DNA of 64,000 nucleotides, taken from NCBI GenBank assembly GCA_016081115.2, contig JABTTQ020003405.1, forward strand, positions 248,029-312,028, written 5' to 3'. The notes below the pieces were generated by a model that did not search any database, was not told the origin of the DNA, and saw only the letters and a list, made by a program, of their open reading frames with translations. This document shows positions 31,991-43,280 of the stretch, in pieces. Positions within the stretch are counted from its first letter, which is position 1. The number at the start of each line of letters is the position of its first letter. This DNA is from Rehmannia glutinosa (taxonomy: Eukaryota > Streptophyta > Magnoliopsida > Lamiales > Orobanchaceae). The position numbers and the translations under genes were made by a program.

Positions 31991-34670
31991 AAGGAGAATC
32001 AAGTAACTCCATACCCGAGCAAGACAAACATGAATCCATCGAGGGAGCTGACACAGTAAAAGTTGCTCAGCTACGAAAAGCGATGAAGGAGTCCCATGAG
32101 CCGCATGAGCAATCTAGACTCAAAGGTGTTGGATAATCCTCTCTTGTTATCTCTCCAACCCCTATGATCGAAGAAGTGGTGAGGGACTTAGATGCAGTCT
32201 TTTATTCCTCGTTGTTGAGAGTCCACGCGTCACCTTCCCAGCTTACTCAGAAGGACAAGAAACTAGAGATGATAGTGATGATGTTGGGATAGGATTAGTG
32301 GGAGGCAAACCAATGGAGCCACGCCCTAAAGTAGTTGTTGAGACAACTAAGGAAATGGATGAACATTCAAGCGGAACAACCGAGTCCCCAATGACGCTGA
32401 CCCCGTATAAAAAGAATCAACTAGTGAGCCAACTAAAGGGGGAAGTTGTTCACATTGCAGCTAGGTCAGAGGAGGTTGTAGGGGATAAAGAAACGTTGGT
32501 GTTATGATGCGATAATGAGACTTCTGAGAAAGAACCAATTGGAACCAATGACGCTGTGATGTTTAAGACTGTCTCAACTGAGGAACCGGCTGCGCTAGAG
32601 GCCGATGAAGTTACATATGTCTAAATTCCTATAACTGAGGCAAATGATGGAAGTGGAATGACCAAGGCAGTTGAGACCTCGAAGAATGCCATTGAAGTCT
32701 GAAGAAGACCCAGTTGCAGCTCCGTCTCCGGTAGGGAATGTCGCTGGCCTTGCAGTGGTTGAGATTGCTGCCAAGCTAACTAAAGACCCCATGGCGGCTG
32801 AGACTGCAAGGGGAAATGTAGATATTTCTGAAGATGTTCCTAAGTTGCCAGAATCCGATTCCGTTGAAATAATGGTTATAAAAGCCTTGGTTGACTCCAA
32901 AGCTGAGTACTCTGACATTGAAGAAGATCATAACGAATCAGCATAATCGGATAAAAAGGCCAAGGACTTGGAAGCCAAAATGAAATCCTCAAGGCTGAGA
33001 TTCTTACTAGTTGATGGGCCACCCCCACTAGTCCAATCTCCTTCCCGTGATGCTTCAAAGGCAGCTGAGGCAATAGTACCTCAAAACATTTTGTTGAGTT
33101 GAATAATATGATTGACAATGTACAAGTTAACCCAACTGATTTGCATGTTCCAGCAGAGTCCAAGATCGTCCCATTCGGCCATGATTTTGAGTCACTCCTT
33201 CCTAAGGATTCAAGTCTAGAAGCAGCAGACTTTCGACGTGCCTTCCGAGCCATGTGCAAGAAGATGGAGGCCATGGAGAAAGATTTTGCTGAGCTGAATA
33301 ATATGATTAACAATCGTGGTGCCACAATACTAGAGACATCCACGGAGTAGTGTTGAGAATCAGGGAATGGGCTCAGCAAACTAAGGCTCTCCGCAGGGAA
33401 CAAGTAGCTACTTCGGATATTTGTTCTCCAAGTTCTTTGGTCTTGGTGAACAAGTTACCTTTCAGCAGAGATAACGGGACAACATATATAGAATGGAACA
33501 AAGTCATTTAGCTAATGTGGAGCTGCTGAAGATGACTTTGTAAAAGAAGATGGAGCACATGGAGGCATCATTAAAGGAGAAAGTTCTTGCTATGAAGAAT
33601 CAGCTGTATTCACTCAGCTCCGATCAAAAAGCAACATACTCCACTCACAAGAAGCTTTACTCCCTCCTAAAGTCAATACACTTTCCTTCAAGTCTCTCAG
33701 TAGGGGATGATGCCAAAGGGGAAGATAAGTCTAAGAAGATTCCTATGAAGATCATTATGAACACTAAAGGCACCACCTCATTTCTCTCACAAATGCCTCA
33801 AGACTTATCAGCTGAAGAGAAAACCGAAATAGCTTTCGAGAAAATCAAAAATGAAATCAAGAAGCTGGACAAAAGTCAAGAAGGCAGAATTGAAGAGCCT
33901 AAAGTCTAATTCAAGGTCCGCAATAGGTTTACTCCCGGTGAAGATAGGGAAAAAGTCACTCCCTCTCCTGGTCTGTTGGAAGAAATGTCCAATGAAGATT
34001 TTGCTACTCTTTGATCAGGAGGTTATTATGAGGGAATGGACTTACCAGCTTTGTATTGGGAAAAAGGGCTAAGAGATATTGAAGCAACCAAAAAGCAATC
34101 GACTTAAGAAAAATCAAAGAGACAGTAGACTTCAAGGGTACATCCTAGTCAATCTCACAAAGGAGAAGGCCCTGCCAGAAGAAAAGGAAGAGAAAGATAT
34201 TCCAGGTCTGGTGGGAGAGGCCAAAGCTCTCCACCAAGAAGACCAATTGGACTCATGGAAATAAACCCTCTGAAAAGGACTATGAATATTGGATGGGCTT
34301 TAATGAAGCCAAGAACAGAGAAGTTGCTCGTATATCAGATGAGCTTCAGCTAAAATATAAACCAGATGCTGAAAGGTAGCAGAGGCTAGCAGACGAGAAG
34401 CTGAATAGAGACTATGAGAGAAGGACAAGAAAAGAAGAGGAGGAAATGAGGAAGAAAGCTGAATAAGATCGCTCCAGGCAAGAAGAAGAAAGAAGGGAAC
34501 ATGGACGTTGAAGTTAGCTACAAGAAAATTTTGTTGTATTTTTACATTCCTTTGTAAATACACAAAAATAATATAAGTGTTGAATGATCCATTTAATAAA
34601 ATGATACATTATTTCAATCATTCTATTTTAGCACTTTACGTTGTAATTTAAGTTTTAGCATCATCAAAAA
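31991..34670 (+). pseudogene. Acidic/coiled-coil ORF region before a SIRE-like 3' LTR
   Basis: A series of plus-strand frames (32298-32507, 32671-32946, 33099-33350, 33550-33909, 34079-34264 and on to 34470) are Glu/Lys/Asp-rich. One part (33205-33320) reads FRRAFRAMCKKMEAMEKDFAE and the next MEHMEASLKEKVLAMKNQL, heptad-like. A late part near 34160-34210 is Arg/Gly-rich in one frame, and the end (34380-34500) is strongly charged (RRTRKEEEEMRKKAE). Its place, directly before a polypurine tract and LTR of SIRE/Maximus type, fits the extra env-like ORF these elements carry after pol, but no signal peptide or membrane segment is evident. Frames are broken; the identity is inferred from position and composition. 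Confidence 0.4.
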
Positions 34671-34679
34671 GGGGGTAAT
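34665..34679 (+). other. Polypurine tract of SIRE-like element
   Basis: CAAAAAGGGGGTAAT directly before TGTTAG, the form seen before 3' LTRs of SIRE-lineage copia elements. Confidence 0.75.
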
Positions 34680-36539
34680 TGTTAGAGAATCTATTTGTAT
34701 AGATTTTGATGATGCATAAAAAACTAGATTAGAAAGTTGGCACCCTATTTTTTGTATGTATTTCAAATTTGTAATAGTTAGAAAGATAGCTGAGCTATCA
34801 AGAAACTAAGATGAAGATGCAGAAAGTTGACTGAAGAAATGCAGAGAAGATTCAGTTGTGTCGCAACCGAGTATCAAAGAAGACATTTAGTTAAGTAAAT
34901 GTTAGTCCAAGTGGCTACGATAATCTAGAGGGGGGATGAATAGATTATGCCGATTTTTCGAATATCGCCCTCTTTTTCGAATGAAGAAGTGATAACAAGA
35001 ATGTAAGTGCGGGAAAATAAACAACACACATTGATTTATAGTAGTTCAACCCACCTAGGGCCTAATCTACTACCACCCTAGTATATCCGAAGTGGATTTC
35101 GAAAAAGAAATTTTTTTTATTAATAGTTATCAAACAACTTCACCTTGAAGAGTACCACACTCTTCCTACAACACCACCAAAGAGATTTCTACAATCTTCC
35201 TTCACCTATGAAAAATACCACACTCTTCAACACCTAAAATCACCTAAGTGTGCTCTTACCACAAGAACACTAACAAGGATATCTTGTTTTGGATGATTGA
35301 AACAAATTCAAGATTACAACTCAATATAAGTATACAACTTTGAAGTGCAAGTGTAATCAAGAATAAAGCCTAGTAATCAAGATGTGCAAATGAAAGACTT
35401 AGGCTAAATACAACAAGAATATGAAAGTGAAGAATAAGAGTTTTGCTTGTGTTGTTGTATCTTGTTGCTTCAAACCTTCATCTATTTATAGGAGAGGTCT
35501 TGAACTTGATAGGCTCATCCTTGGAGATTAAAATCGATAAAAAAATTTGATTAAATCAAGATTATAGTGTTAGAAATCATCCCTTAATTTCATGAAAAGT
35601 TGTTCATGGCGCGCAACAAATAGTTTTTGATAAAATCATAGGTCGACAGTTGACCTCAAACAAAGAAATCGAATAATAGAGTAAAAGTGCATTATTTGAC
35701 CGGTCCAAGGGGGGTTGGACAGGTCGACCACTTGTTCATCCGGTCCACCCCTAGGTGACCGGTTCAACATCCAAATTTTGAGAGTAAAAAAGATTTTGCA
35801 GCAAAGTTAAGTTCCTGTGCACCGCTCGATCTCTTGGTCGACCGTAGTCGACCTCCGGGATTTTTAAAACATCTCATTTCTGTTTCAGAAATCAAACTTT
35901 CAGGCACAGGTTGCCCTCTAGGGCGACCGGTTCAACACGAAACATAAGTGTTGTCCAATATTTGTTAAAAATAAACTTCAAGAAATACTCCGAAAAAATT
36001 AGTAAAAATAATTTAAATTGATTAGGAGTATTTTGACAACATTTAGAGACATTGTTTTGTTGAAAAACTCATTTAATAAGATCATCGAAATTACGATAAA
36101 AATATTTATTCTAACAAACTCCCCCTTTTTGATGATTACAAACCAAAACAATTTTAAGAGGTCGATTTTGAATACAAACAAGTTTTTCCGGTCAAAAATA
36201 AATATCCATTGTGAGCGATACTTTTCATGCATAAGAGTCATAAGGATGGGAGCAAAGATTCTTCAAAATATTTTGTAAAAGCTCCCTCTATCAACATGCA
36301 CAACAAGAGTAAGTATAAAATCAAACAACCAAAAGCTAAAAGCTCAGCTTTTATATTTTGAGCTTAGATATCAAGAGCTTAGAAGCTCCCTCATGTTGAG
36401 GTTTGACCCAACTATCTCCCAAGACACTTAGTTGTTTACTTGTGTAAAGTCTGATTTGATTTAAAATCGAAAAATTGGTTAAGTCTATTTAACCCCCCTC
36501 CCCTTCTAGACTTAACTGACACCCCTTGGGATCTATACA
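34680..36539 (+). repeat. SIRE-like 3' LTR, interrupted
   Basis: Begins TGTTAGAGAATC and TAGATTTTGATGATGC and ends GACACCCCTTGGGATCTATACA. Both ends match in style the LTR at 59255-60809 (AGATTTTGATGA and GTTGGCACCC near the start, ACACCCCTTGGGACCTACA at the end). The middle (34912 to about 36440) is foreign: an inverted LTR plus about 320 bases of its internal region. Removing this would leave a short LTR of only about 330 bases, so part of the LTR may also be lost. Confidence 0.65.
34912..36116 (-). repeat. Inverted SIRE-type LTR nested in the plus-strand LTR
   Basis: On the plus strand it begins TGGCTACGATAATCTAGAGG (the LTR end in reverse) and finishes TTTATTCTAACA, followed by AACTCCCCCTTTTTGATGAT, which is a polypurine tract in reverse. 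So it is the 3' LTR of a minus-strand element. About 320 bases of internal sequence follow to about 36440, then the outer LTR resumes. It is a remnant with no pol genes. Confidence 0.65.
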
Positions 36540-36565
36540 TTAAGAGTCTTTGCTCAAATTATTAA

Positions 36566-36784
36566 GCGCTTGTTTGGGAGTACTTATACAAAAGTCATTT
36601 AGAAAATGGACTTATTAATAAGTGACTTCTCAAATGCCTCTAGTTCTAACTTCTCTAGAATAGACTTTTTGGTGGAGTGACTCATGATTCAAAATCAATT
36701 TTAAATTAACCACCAAACAACTATTATTATGGAAATGAATTTTTAGATCCAATAGTTCATCCAAGTACTGCAAAACAAGCACAC
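36566..36784. mobile_element. MITE with GCTTGTTT/AAACAAGC ends
   Basis: Left GCGCTTGTTTGGGAGTACTT and right AAGTACTGCAAAACAAGCAC form imperfect terminal inverted repeats about 215 bases apart. Internal words (GTCATTT, AAGTGACTT) recur in fragments at 1.9-2.1 and 4.6-4.8 kb, so the family has several copies in the window. Target duplication not resolved. Confidence 0.6.
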
Positions 36785-36934
36785 TAAACCTCTAATTAGT
36801 TATTTTAAGGTCAATGAGTTGAATTTGAATATTAATTAGTTGATAGGAACTTTTGAGATATTTGAACTTGAAAAGTCTTGTTTAAATTTATCCAATTAAA
36901 TTCCAGCTTCAATCATAATTCATTGTATATTGAC

Positions 36935-38522
36935 CACTACAAGAAAACTGTAATTTAACGGCAAATATTTAGCGACGGTCATGCAAAAACGCCACTAAAT
37001 AAGTATTTAGCGGCATTTAAACTAATTGTTGTGCTCTAATTTAAAATTTTCAATTTCCAAATTTTCGGCCGTGGTTATTTCTGGTGGTTTATGAAACCGC
37101 CGTGATATTTTCGCAACCGAAAGTTACCGGTAAACCGTCGTGGTCCTCTTGCATATAATATATATGCTAAGCGTTAGTGGCGATTTACAAAACCGCCAAT
37201 ACATTATAATCAAATACTAATACTTAGATTTTGAAATAGAAAAGCAATAAATAGTAATTAGTTGTCAAAAATAAAAGAAATTGGATATCGAAATTAGATT
37301 CAAGAAAAATAGATTTAGATATCGTACAAGTCTCTAGTCTTCCCATCTCCGTTGTCTCACTTTCTCTCTCCCGTTCCTTAACCCTCATATCGCCGCCCAC
37401 CGTAGCACCATTATCCATCGAGCCACCTTCATATGCTTAGTTCTCACCACTCCAACCACTAGCCACCTCCAAATGACCGACTTTATCCACATTCAGATCG
37501 GATTTCCAAAGCCCTAAGCCCTAGCTAAAAATAGGTAATTGTTAATTTTTGTTGGTTGATTCTTTTGATTTATTGAAATTAGAAATGTTTAAATCCTTCA
37601 AAAAGTGTTCTTCCGAATCTACCGCTTCATTGATGTTTGTGTTGATCATCGATTCTGCGGCTTGTTAACTTTTTTATATTATGAGTTGGATTGCTACTTT
37701 TTTCTTAAAAAAAATTGTTTAGGATTGTAACTTTTTTATGTATCCGAGGTTTAGCCTCTCTCTTTCTTGCCGATGAATTTTTCGGTGATTTAGGGACAAA
37801 GCGACAATACTTTCGTGCTTGTTTTCTACGAGCACTACTTAGATGTGTTTACAAACCTTCAGATGGATGGCTTGTATGTATGGTTTTCATTTTCATTTTT
37901 ACTCTCATTTTGGCTTCACTTTTATATAGTTGGATGATATTATTGGATATATTTGAGTTCTAATTAATTTTGAATGATTAGTTCAATGTATTTACAAGGT
38001 AAATTTATAATGAAATGTAATATTGAAGGTACAGGATTAGGAAATAAATATAGATATTATTTAGTAGTTATAAAACTACTGAAAATGTAAAAAGTTTTTA
38101 TGATAAATTTAGTGGGCTGTTAAAAAATATTGCTAAATGCCAAATAAAAATGCCGTTAAATACCATATAACAATGTTGTGATTAAATGCCAAATAAATTC
38201 TAGCGGTGGTTTGCAAAACCATCGCAAAATGTTTTTTTTAATTCTCGGCAATTTGTGACTGCCATAAATACATCTCAAAATGTCACTAAAGGGTGTAATT
38301 TGCGGCGGTTAAAAACCGCCGTTAAATAAATGCCGCTAAATTATTGGTTGCACAAAATATTATTTAGCGACACTATTTCCAGCGGTTCCAAAAAACCGCT
38401 GCTAAATATATCGCGACACACGTTTAGATGGTGGTTAGCGAAATATTGGAAAAGGCCTTGGTGGCGGTTGAAACCCGCTAAATACCAAAAAAAACCGCTA
38501 AATAACGTATTTTTTCGTAGTG
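36935..38522. mobile_element. Non-autonomous CACTA (En/Spm-type) element, 1588 bp
   Basis: Left end CACTACAAGAAAAC; right end TTTTTTCGTAGTG, i.e. CACTACGAAAAAA in reverse. Subterminal regions (36955-37200 and 38100-38515) carry many direct and inverted copies of TTTAGCGGC, AACCGCCG and CGCTAAATA, the transposase-binding repeat pattern of CACTA elements. No transposase is present. The flanking triplets (GAC and CGA) do not match cleanly, so the 3-bp duplication is eroded. The centre (37300-37960) is of different composition. Confidence 0.75.
37300..37960 (+). other. Non-repeat cargo inside the CACTA element
   Basis: Between the subterminal repeats lies sequence without the GCGGC motifs: a CT-rich stretch (37330-37500) like a plant 5' leader, CTAAAAATAGGTAATTGTTA like a splice donor at about 37531, and an AT-rich intron-like part. 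It might be a captured host gene fragment. The 82-codon frame at 37715-37963 has no known domain. Confidence 0.3.
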
Positions 38523-38548
38523 CGACTATGATTGATTATTTGCATTAT

Positions 38549-38684
38549 CGCTTGGTTGATATGTGAACTATTTTGAATCGTGTTGCATTGGATCGCTTGG
38601 TTGATATGTGAACTATTTTGAATCGCGTGTTGCATTGTTCGCTTGGTTGATATGTGAACTATTTTGAATCGTGTGTTGCGTAAT
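38549..38684 (+). repeat. 45-46-bp tandem array, three copies
   Basis: Units begin CGCTTGGTTGATATGTGAAC at 38549, 38594 and 38640 and are nearly identical apart from short differences around GTGTTGCATTG. The array begins 26 bases after the CACTA right end. Confidence 0.9.
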
Positions 38685-38998
38685 TTACGATATGTGCTAC
38701 AATTTGTTTGGTATACTTGGGCCGCTGGGCCGTAAAAATTTCGTTTAAAGAAATTAATATTTGATTTGGCCTTCGGGCAAATGAAATATATTTTGAATAA
38801 AAATACATCTTTATTTCTGCTGTAAGTTGTGCCATTCTCGTATATATAACCATGAATAACCCGCTAACCGTTGCTTACCATTTTTCGTTTGTGATTCATT
38901 TACCGTTGGTACTACACTACTTTTATCATGAGGAAATGAAAGTGTCAATTCAATGACTCTCATGTGTATGATCACTTTACCATTGTAAAACAACCAAG
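38685..38998. other. Spacer with degenerate GAGGAAATGAAAG repeats
   Basis: No gene. The phrase GAGGAAATGAAAGTGTCAATT...ATGTGTATGA starting at 38930 recurs after the LINE at 39657 and 39711, forming a loose tandem array of about 60 bases per unit. Confidence 0.5.
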
Positions 38999-39014
38999 TG
39001 TATGGGCCCTTTCT

Positions 39015-39636
39015 TTTTTTTTTTTGATGAAAATGTGAAAAATTCATTAAAAAGGTGAAAAATGTACAAAATTAAAAGGGGCATACCCCAGTTAAGGTGG
39101 AATGTAGAATGGACAGGCCCATTAACATTTGTAGAGCAAAGACAGACAAAAGTCAGTCGATTGATCGATCAAGCCTAAAAACCTCAAAAGAGGATTACTA
39201 AAAAGACATGGGGAAACAATCTCCAACCAATTAATCGAGCTAACAAGTGGGAGTAGACAGTCACAACCTAACGGTCCCACTTGTATTTCAAAAAAGGGTG
39301 GCGAGAGATTTTACAAGAAAATTTACAAAGTGGAGATAGGGCATACCCTATAATACAAGATTCTAAATCCATTTGCCCAGGTGGATAGCCTATGTGGCAA
39401 AGGAAATTTGAGTCCCATCAGAAATTTCAAAAAAAGATATCATAAAAAGGGTAAACCCCAGGTTGCTTCAGACAAAATCTTGGAAGCTCAAAGAAAAGGA
39501 CAGCAGCGTGCATAAGGGAGGACCGGGCAAAGTAGAGAACCACAAGGAACCAATCAGCCATGGAACTTTCTACACCGGTGAGTCAAAAACAAACAAAGCA
39601 AGATGGGAGTAAAAGGGCCACACAACAGCCGGCGTA
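39015..39636 (-). mobile_element. 5'-truncated LINE with perfect 16-bp target duplication
   Basis: On the minus strand it ends in TTTTCATCAAAAAAAAAAA (poly-A, seen as a T run at 39015-39025). TGTATGGGCCCTTTCT occurs at both flanks (38999-39014 and 39637-39652). Poly-A plus a long exact target duplication proves reverse-transcriptase-primed insertion. The body of about 610 bases has no intact frame and looks like a plant LINE 3' part (TTTAATGAATTTTTCACATT before the tail). The perfect duplication implies a fairly recent insertion. Confidence 0.85.
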
Positions 39637-39652
39637 TGTATGGGCCCTTTCT

Positions 39653-40379
39653 CGTTTAGGGAATGAAAGTGTCACTTCTATGACCACCAAATGTATGACC
39701 CTTTTATTGTTGAGGAAATGAAAGAGCCAATTGTATGACCGCCAAATGTAAGACCTCTTTATACGATTTGCTAGCTTGATTGACTTATCGTTATAGATGC
39801 ATTATCATGTTAAGTGTTAAGGTGATAGCAATCCTCTATTCATGTATGTTTTGAAGTGTTTAAAGTGATGGCACGCATATAATCGTGCTTATTAAGAATA
39901 TTGTAATGTGTAAAGTGTTAACTGTTTATATGGCTCTTTGTTTGCGTGTTTCTGCTTGATATGAAAAACATTTCAAGTTGTCTCTATAAGTATTTTTTAA
40001 ATTACTATCTCAACTACCAATTAAACTTAAGTCACACGTCTATTTCCATTTTCCACACCCACCTCATTTAACTGACCCCATCAATTTTTAAGTTTTTTAG
40101 AGACATGTAATATAGTTGACGAGGATTCAAGAGAAATGTCCGAACCATGAATGAATTGGGTTGACCGAGAATAGGATCGGGATCAACAATCGTTAATGAT
40201 AATAGTATTTTGAATGATAAACCCTATGTTGGTTTGTAATAGAAAAACGGTAATCGCTATTTTGTTTTGCGTTATGGTTAATTATAAGACTTCCTTTATA
40301 TAGTATATTTTGGAAATAATTTGTATGTTGGATCTTTGCTTAGAGCTAGGTGTGTAAAAGTATCATATTAGACTCGAAA
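39653..40379. other. Spacer, tail of the 60-bp degenerate array
   Basis: The array copies mentioned above extend to about 39770; beyond that no gene or repeat is seen to 40379. Confidence 0.5.
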
Positions 40380-40541
40380 AATATTATTTTTTATTAAAAA
40401 TAAAGTATCACTTTTTATGAAAATGCATCATTTTTTATTTAAAAAATGATCACTTCTTATGGAAAAAGTATCACTTCTTATGAAAAAAGTATCAATTTTT
40501 ATTAAAAAAAATCACTTCTTATAGAAAAATATCACTTCTTA
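40380..40541 (+). repeat. Minisatellite, left part (AAAGTATCACTTTTTATG units)
   Basis: Units of about 22-30 bases built on AGTATCACTTCTTATG and AAAAAA occur about six times. The same units resume at 48074 (AGAAAGTATCACTTTTTATT), on the other side of the 7.5-kb Harbinger composite, so the array was one block before the insertion. Confidence 0.8.
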
Positions 40542-41576
40542 GGGCATCACCAATGATAAAAACCATAAACCGGCTTTTTTGTGGATCTCACACTGCCATA
40601 TCAAAATTAAAAAACCTCACCCTACTCTTTACAATCAAAAGACCTCCCAACAATTTTTTATGGGTCCCACACTCAAATTACGGCTGCAATTGAATATGGA
40701 AGAAATTCCAGTGTCATTCCGCTGGAGAATTTTTTTGACCAAACATGCGATTGTTATGAAAATATTCAGAAAATATACTATTATCTCATTTTCACTTTTT
40801 CTCATTTTTTCTCTTATCAATTGCATCTACATATATTGTATAAAAAAACTAATCATTATTACATATTCTATGATAAATTTCACTATTCACCCACTCACAT
40901 ATTTCTAACTACCAATCATATCCAATCATTATTTTATTATTTTTAAATCAAATCAACTTTCATCATTACTTTTTCATCTCATATCCAATCACACTCTCAA
41001 AATTCATCTTTTATTTTCCAAATTATTTTTACCACTATTCTCTAGCAAAATGAAAATTTTCAAAATGAAAGCATATCCAGAAGCACCCCACTCTTTAAAA
41101 ATCTCCCATAACTTTTGAATATGTTCCACCATAAATTTACATAGATATATGTATATATATTGTTGTATTTAAAAATTATATAAAAAAAATTAATATTATT
41201 TATGGTTTATGTTTAATATACATTATTTATTAATATAGAATTTATATAATGAATATTTATTAGTTTATGTTATTGAAAAAAAAAACAGAAGAATTACAAC
41301 GTTAAGCACTGATTTTAGTACAAATTAAGCCCAAAATAAAGATAACATATTACAAAAATAGAATTTATAAATAACATTAATAATTAAAATACAAGCAATA
41401 AAATGCTACGGACAATATAAAGATCAACTAAAAATACATTTACTCTAGGCCATATCTTTTTTTTAATTTGTTCACAAACAACAAGATGCATATAAAGTTG
41501 TTCCTCAATCATCGTACTAGTATCATTCATATAAGGGTTTCATAATCACATCGAACAAGTTCTCGCTCCCTTTGTG

Positions 41577-42780
41577 CTATATCTGCCTTTTGCATTTCGA
41601 TATTTCCTCTTTGTAAATCTCCAACCTATTGAGAAAGTTCGCTTCCACCTCATCAACATCTTTCTTTATGGATTTCATTTTCTTCTTTGCAGCCTTCTGT
41701 CCAATTGGACGAGTATGAACTTCACAATCATCTATGTTAATGCTCATATCTGGATTGGATGTTGATGTATACCCCCCTGATTCAGAGGTCCTTGCCTTCT
41801 TGTTAGTACTTTGACTTGCTTCTTGTGGAGCATATTTTTGACATTCAATGAAAACTCTCCACATATGCTCATAGTTGAAAGACATATTATTTTTATTTGA
41901 CTTCCACAAGTTATGTGCTTTCACTAGCACGTCTTCATAACTCCATTCGCTTCCACGATTGTTATAGAAAAATATTGTAGATGCCTGAAATTTCAGTTAA
42001 CAGTGGATGAATCATATAAAAATGTGATTTCCACTTTAAATAGTGTCTCTCAACAGATCAATTGGGCCGATACTTATTATAATATTCTCCGATCCGCTTA
42101 AAAAAATCTTGGTTTTTTTATTCATTCCCGATGACTGGATCTTGGCTAATGTTGACCTATGACTTTGCAAGGTGTACCTCTTCCTCCATTGCCCACTTTG
42201 TTCATCTAGAGCCACACACACTTGAACTAACTTTATTACTCGTCTACTTATCCTTATCAGGGACCCTATTTTCGATCCTAATCTGTGTTGAATATTGTGG
42301 AAATTGAAACTCTTGAAATGAAGATGGTATTATGGGTTTTTTATCAGTTGCAGATGCATCAATGCTAGCCTTCCCAGATTCATCTGTTGGAATTACAGGC
42401 GGTTGTTGAGGAGAAACTCCATAAGGAGTGGACGAGATCACAAATTGGTTTCTCACGCCTCACAAGTATTGTGACGGATACATATAGAAAGGATGCTGAG
42501 GCACATTTCTCGGATTCACCAGAAAGTTTTGGAAACTCTGAAAATTAGGAGGACATCATGGAATATATGGAAAATTTGGTGAATTTTGTAAGCACTGTGT
42601 CAGAGTTGGAAATTGAGGAAACTAGACATTTGGACGATTGCCGGAATTTTGTGAAGTTGCATTTTCTTCAACATTTTGAGTATTGGAAAAATTTCTATAA
42701 AATTATTGAAAATTGTCATCCATATTGGATAAAAGTTTCTAATGAAAAAGGCTAGAAAAAACAAACACAATAAAAATATG
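41577..42780 (-). pseudogene. Harbinger accessory Myb/SANT-like protein, decayed
   Basis: PIF/Harbinger elements encode a DNA-binding partner of the transposase. Here the N-terminal Pro/Asn/Gln-rich part lies at 42780-42244 (FPQFPTL-like and QEFQFPQYSTQIRIENRV), the Myb-like part at about 42215-42020 in another frame (TKWAMEEEVHLAKS, NISQDPVIGNE, FFKRIGEYYNKYRPN, with stops between), and the C-terminal NAM-associated-like part as a 117-codon frame at 41577-41930 (DVLVKAHNLWKSNKNNMSFN, a basic KKARTSESGGYTST linker, then a coiled-coil tail). At least three stops and two frame shifts are present. Assignment rests on the SQDPVIGNE / RI..YYN..RP pattern and context. Confidence 0.7.
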
Positions 42781-42977
42781 AGGTAATTTGTAAATTTTTA
42801 AATTTAGAAGTGGGAGAGAATTGCTATTGTTGGATGAAAATAATTCAAGTGTAAAATACATATTTATAGGCAAATTTACAAAAACAAAAAAAATTACTTT
42901 TTTTTGCCCGTTGGAAGTATAATGGTTAATTGCAATTTTCTTTGTTAGATATATATTGTAATTATGTTCAATGATTT

Positions 42978-43222
42978 TGAAGAAACTCGTGTTTTGTTTT
43001 CTACACATTTCATATTACGATTTCTGTTACATTCCTTTTTCTTCCATGTGATGACTGATACGTGGCACATTATTACTGGGTGAGTAAGTTAGATGTGCAT
43101 GTTTACCATGCTGTAGAAGTTTAGAGGTATAAACTTGTAAGTTGTACTCCTATTCTCAATAAGTCACATATGAATACAAAAAATATTCTCCCAGCATTCT
43201 GCAGTTCTTCACGATTTTATCA
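42978..43222 (+). repeat. Copia C 5' LTR
   Basis: Starts TGAAGAAACTCGTG, ends about TTTTATCA, some 245 bases. Just after it, TAGTGTCTAGAGC (43223-43235) sits at the primer-binding position and is a decayed form of TGGTATCAGAGC. Confidence 0.8.
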
Positions 43223-43280
43223 TAGTGTCTAGAGCTTAGGTGTTTATCATGAGGCGACGCGGTGGAAATGGAGGAAATAA

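Noticed and set aside
33550..33909. 119-codon frame as an independent host gene
   Set aside because: It lies in a chain of same-strand acidic frames leading to a polypurine tract and LTR, so it is better read as part of a retroelement.
41163..41570. AT-rich stretch as a Harbinger transposase gene
   Set aside because: No DDE motif or long frame on either strand; only the Myb-like accessory gene is visible.
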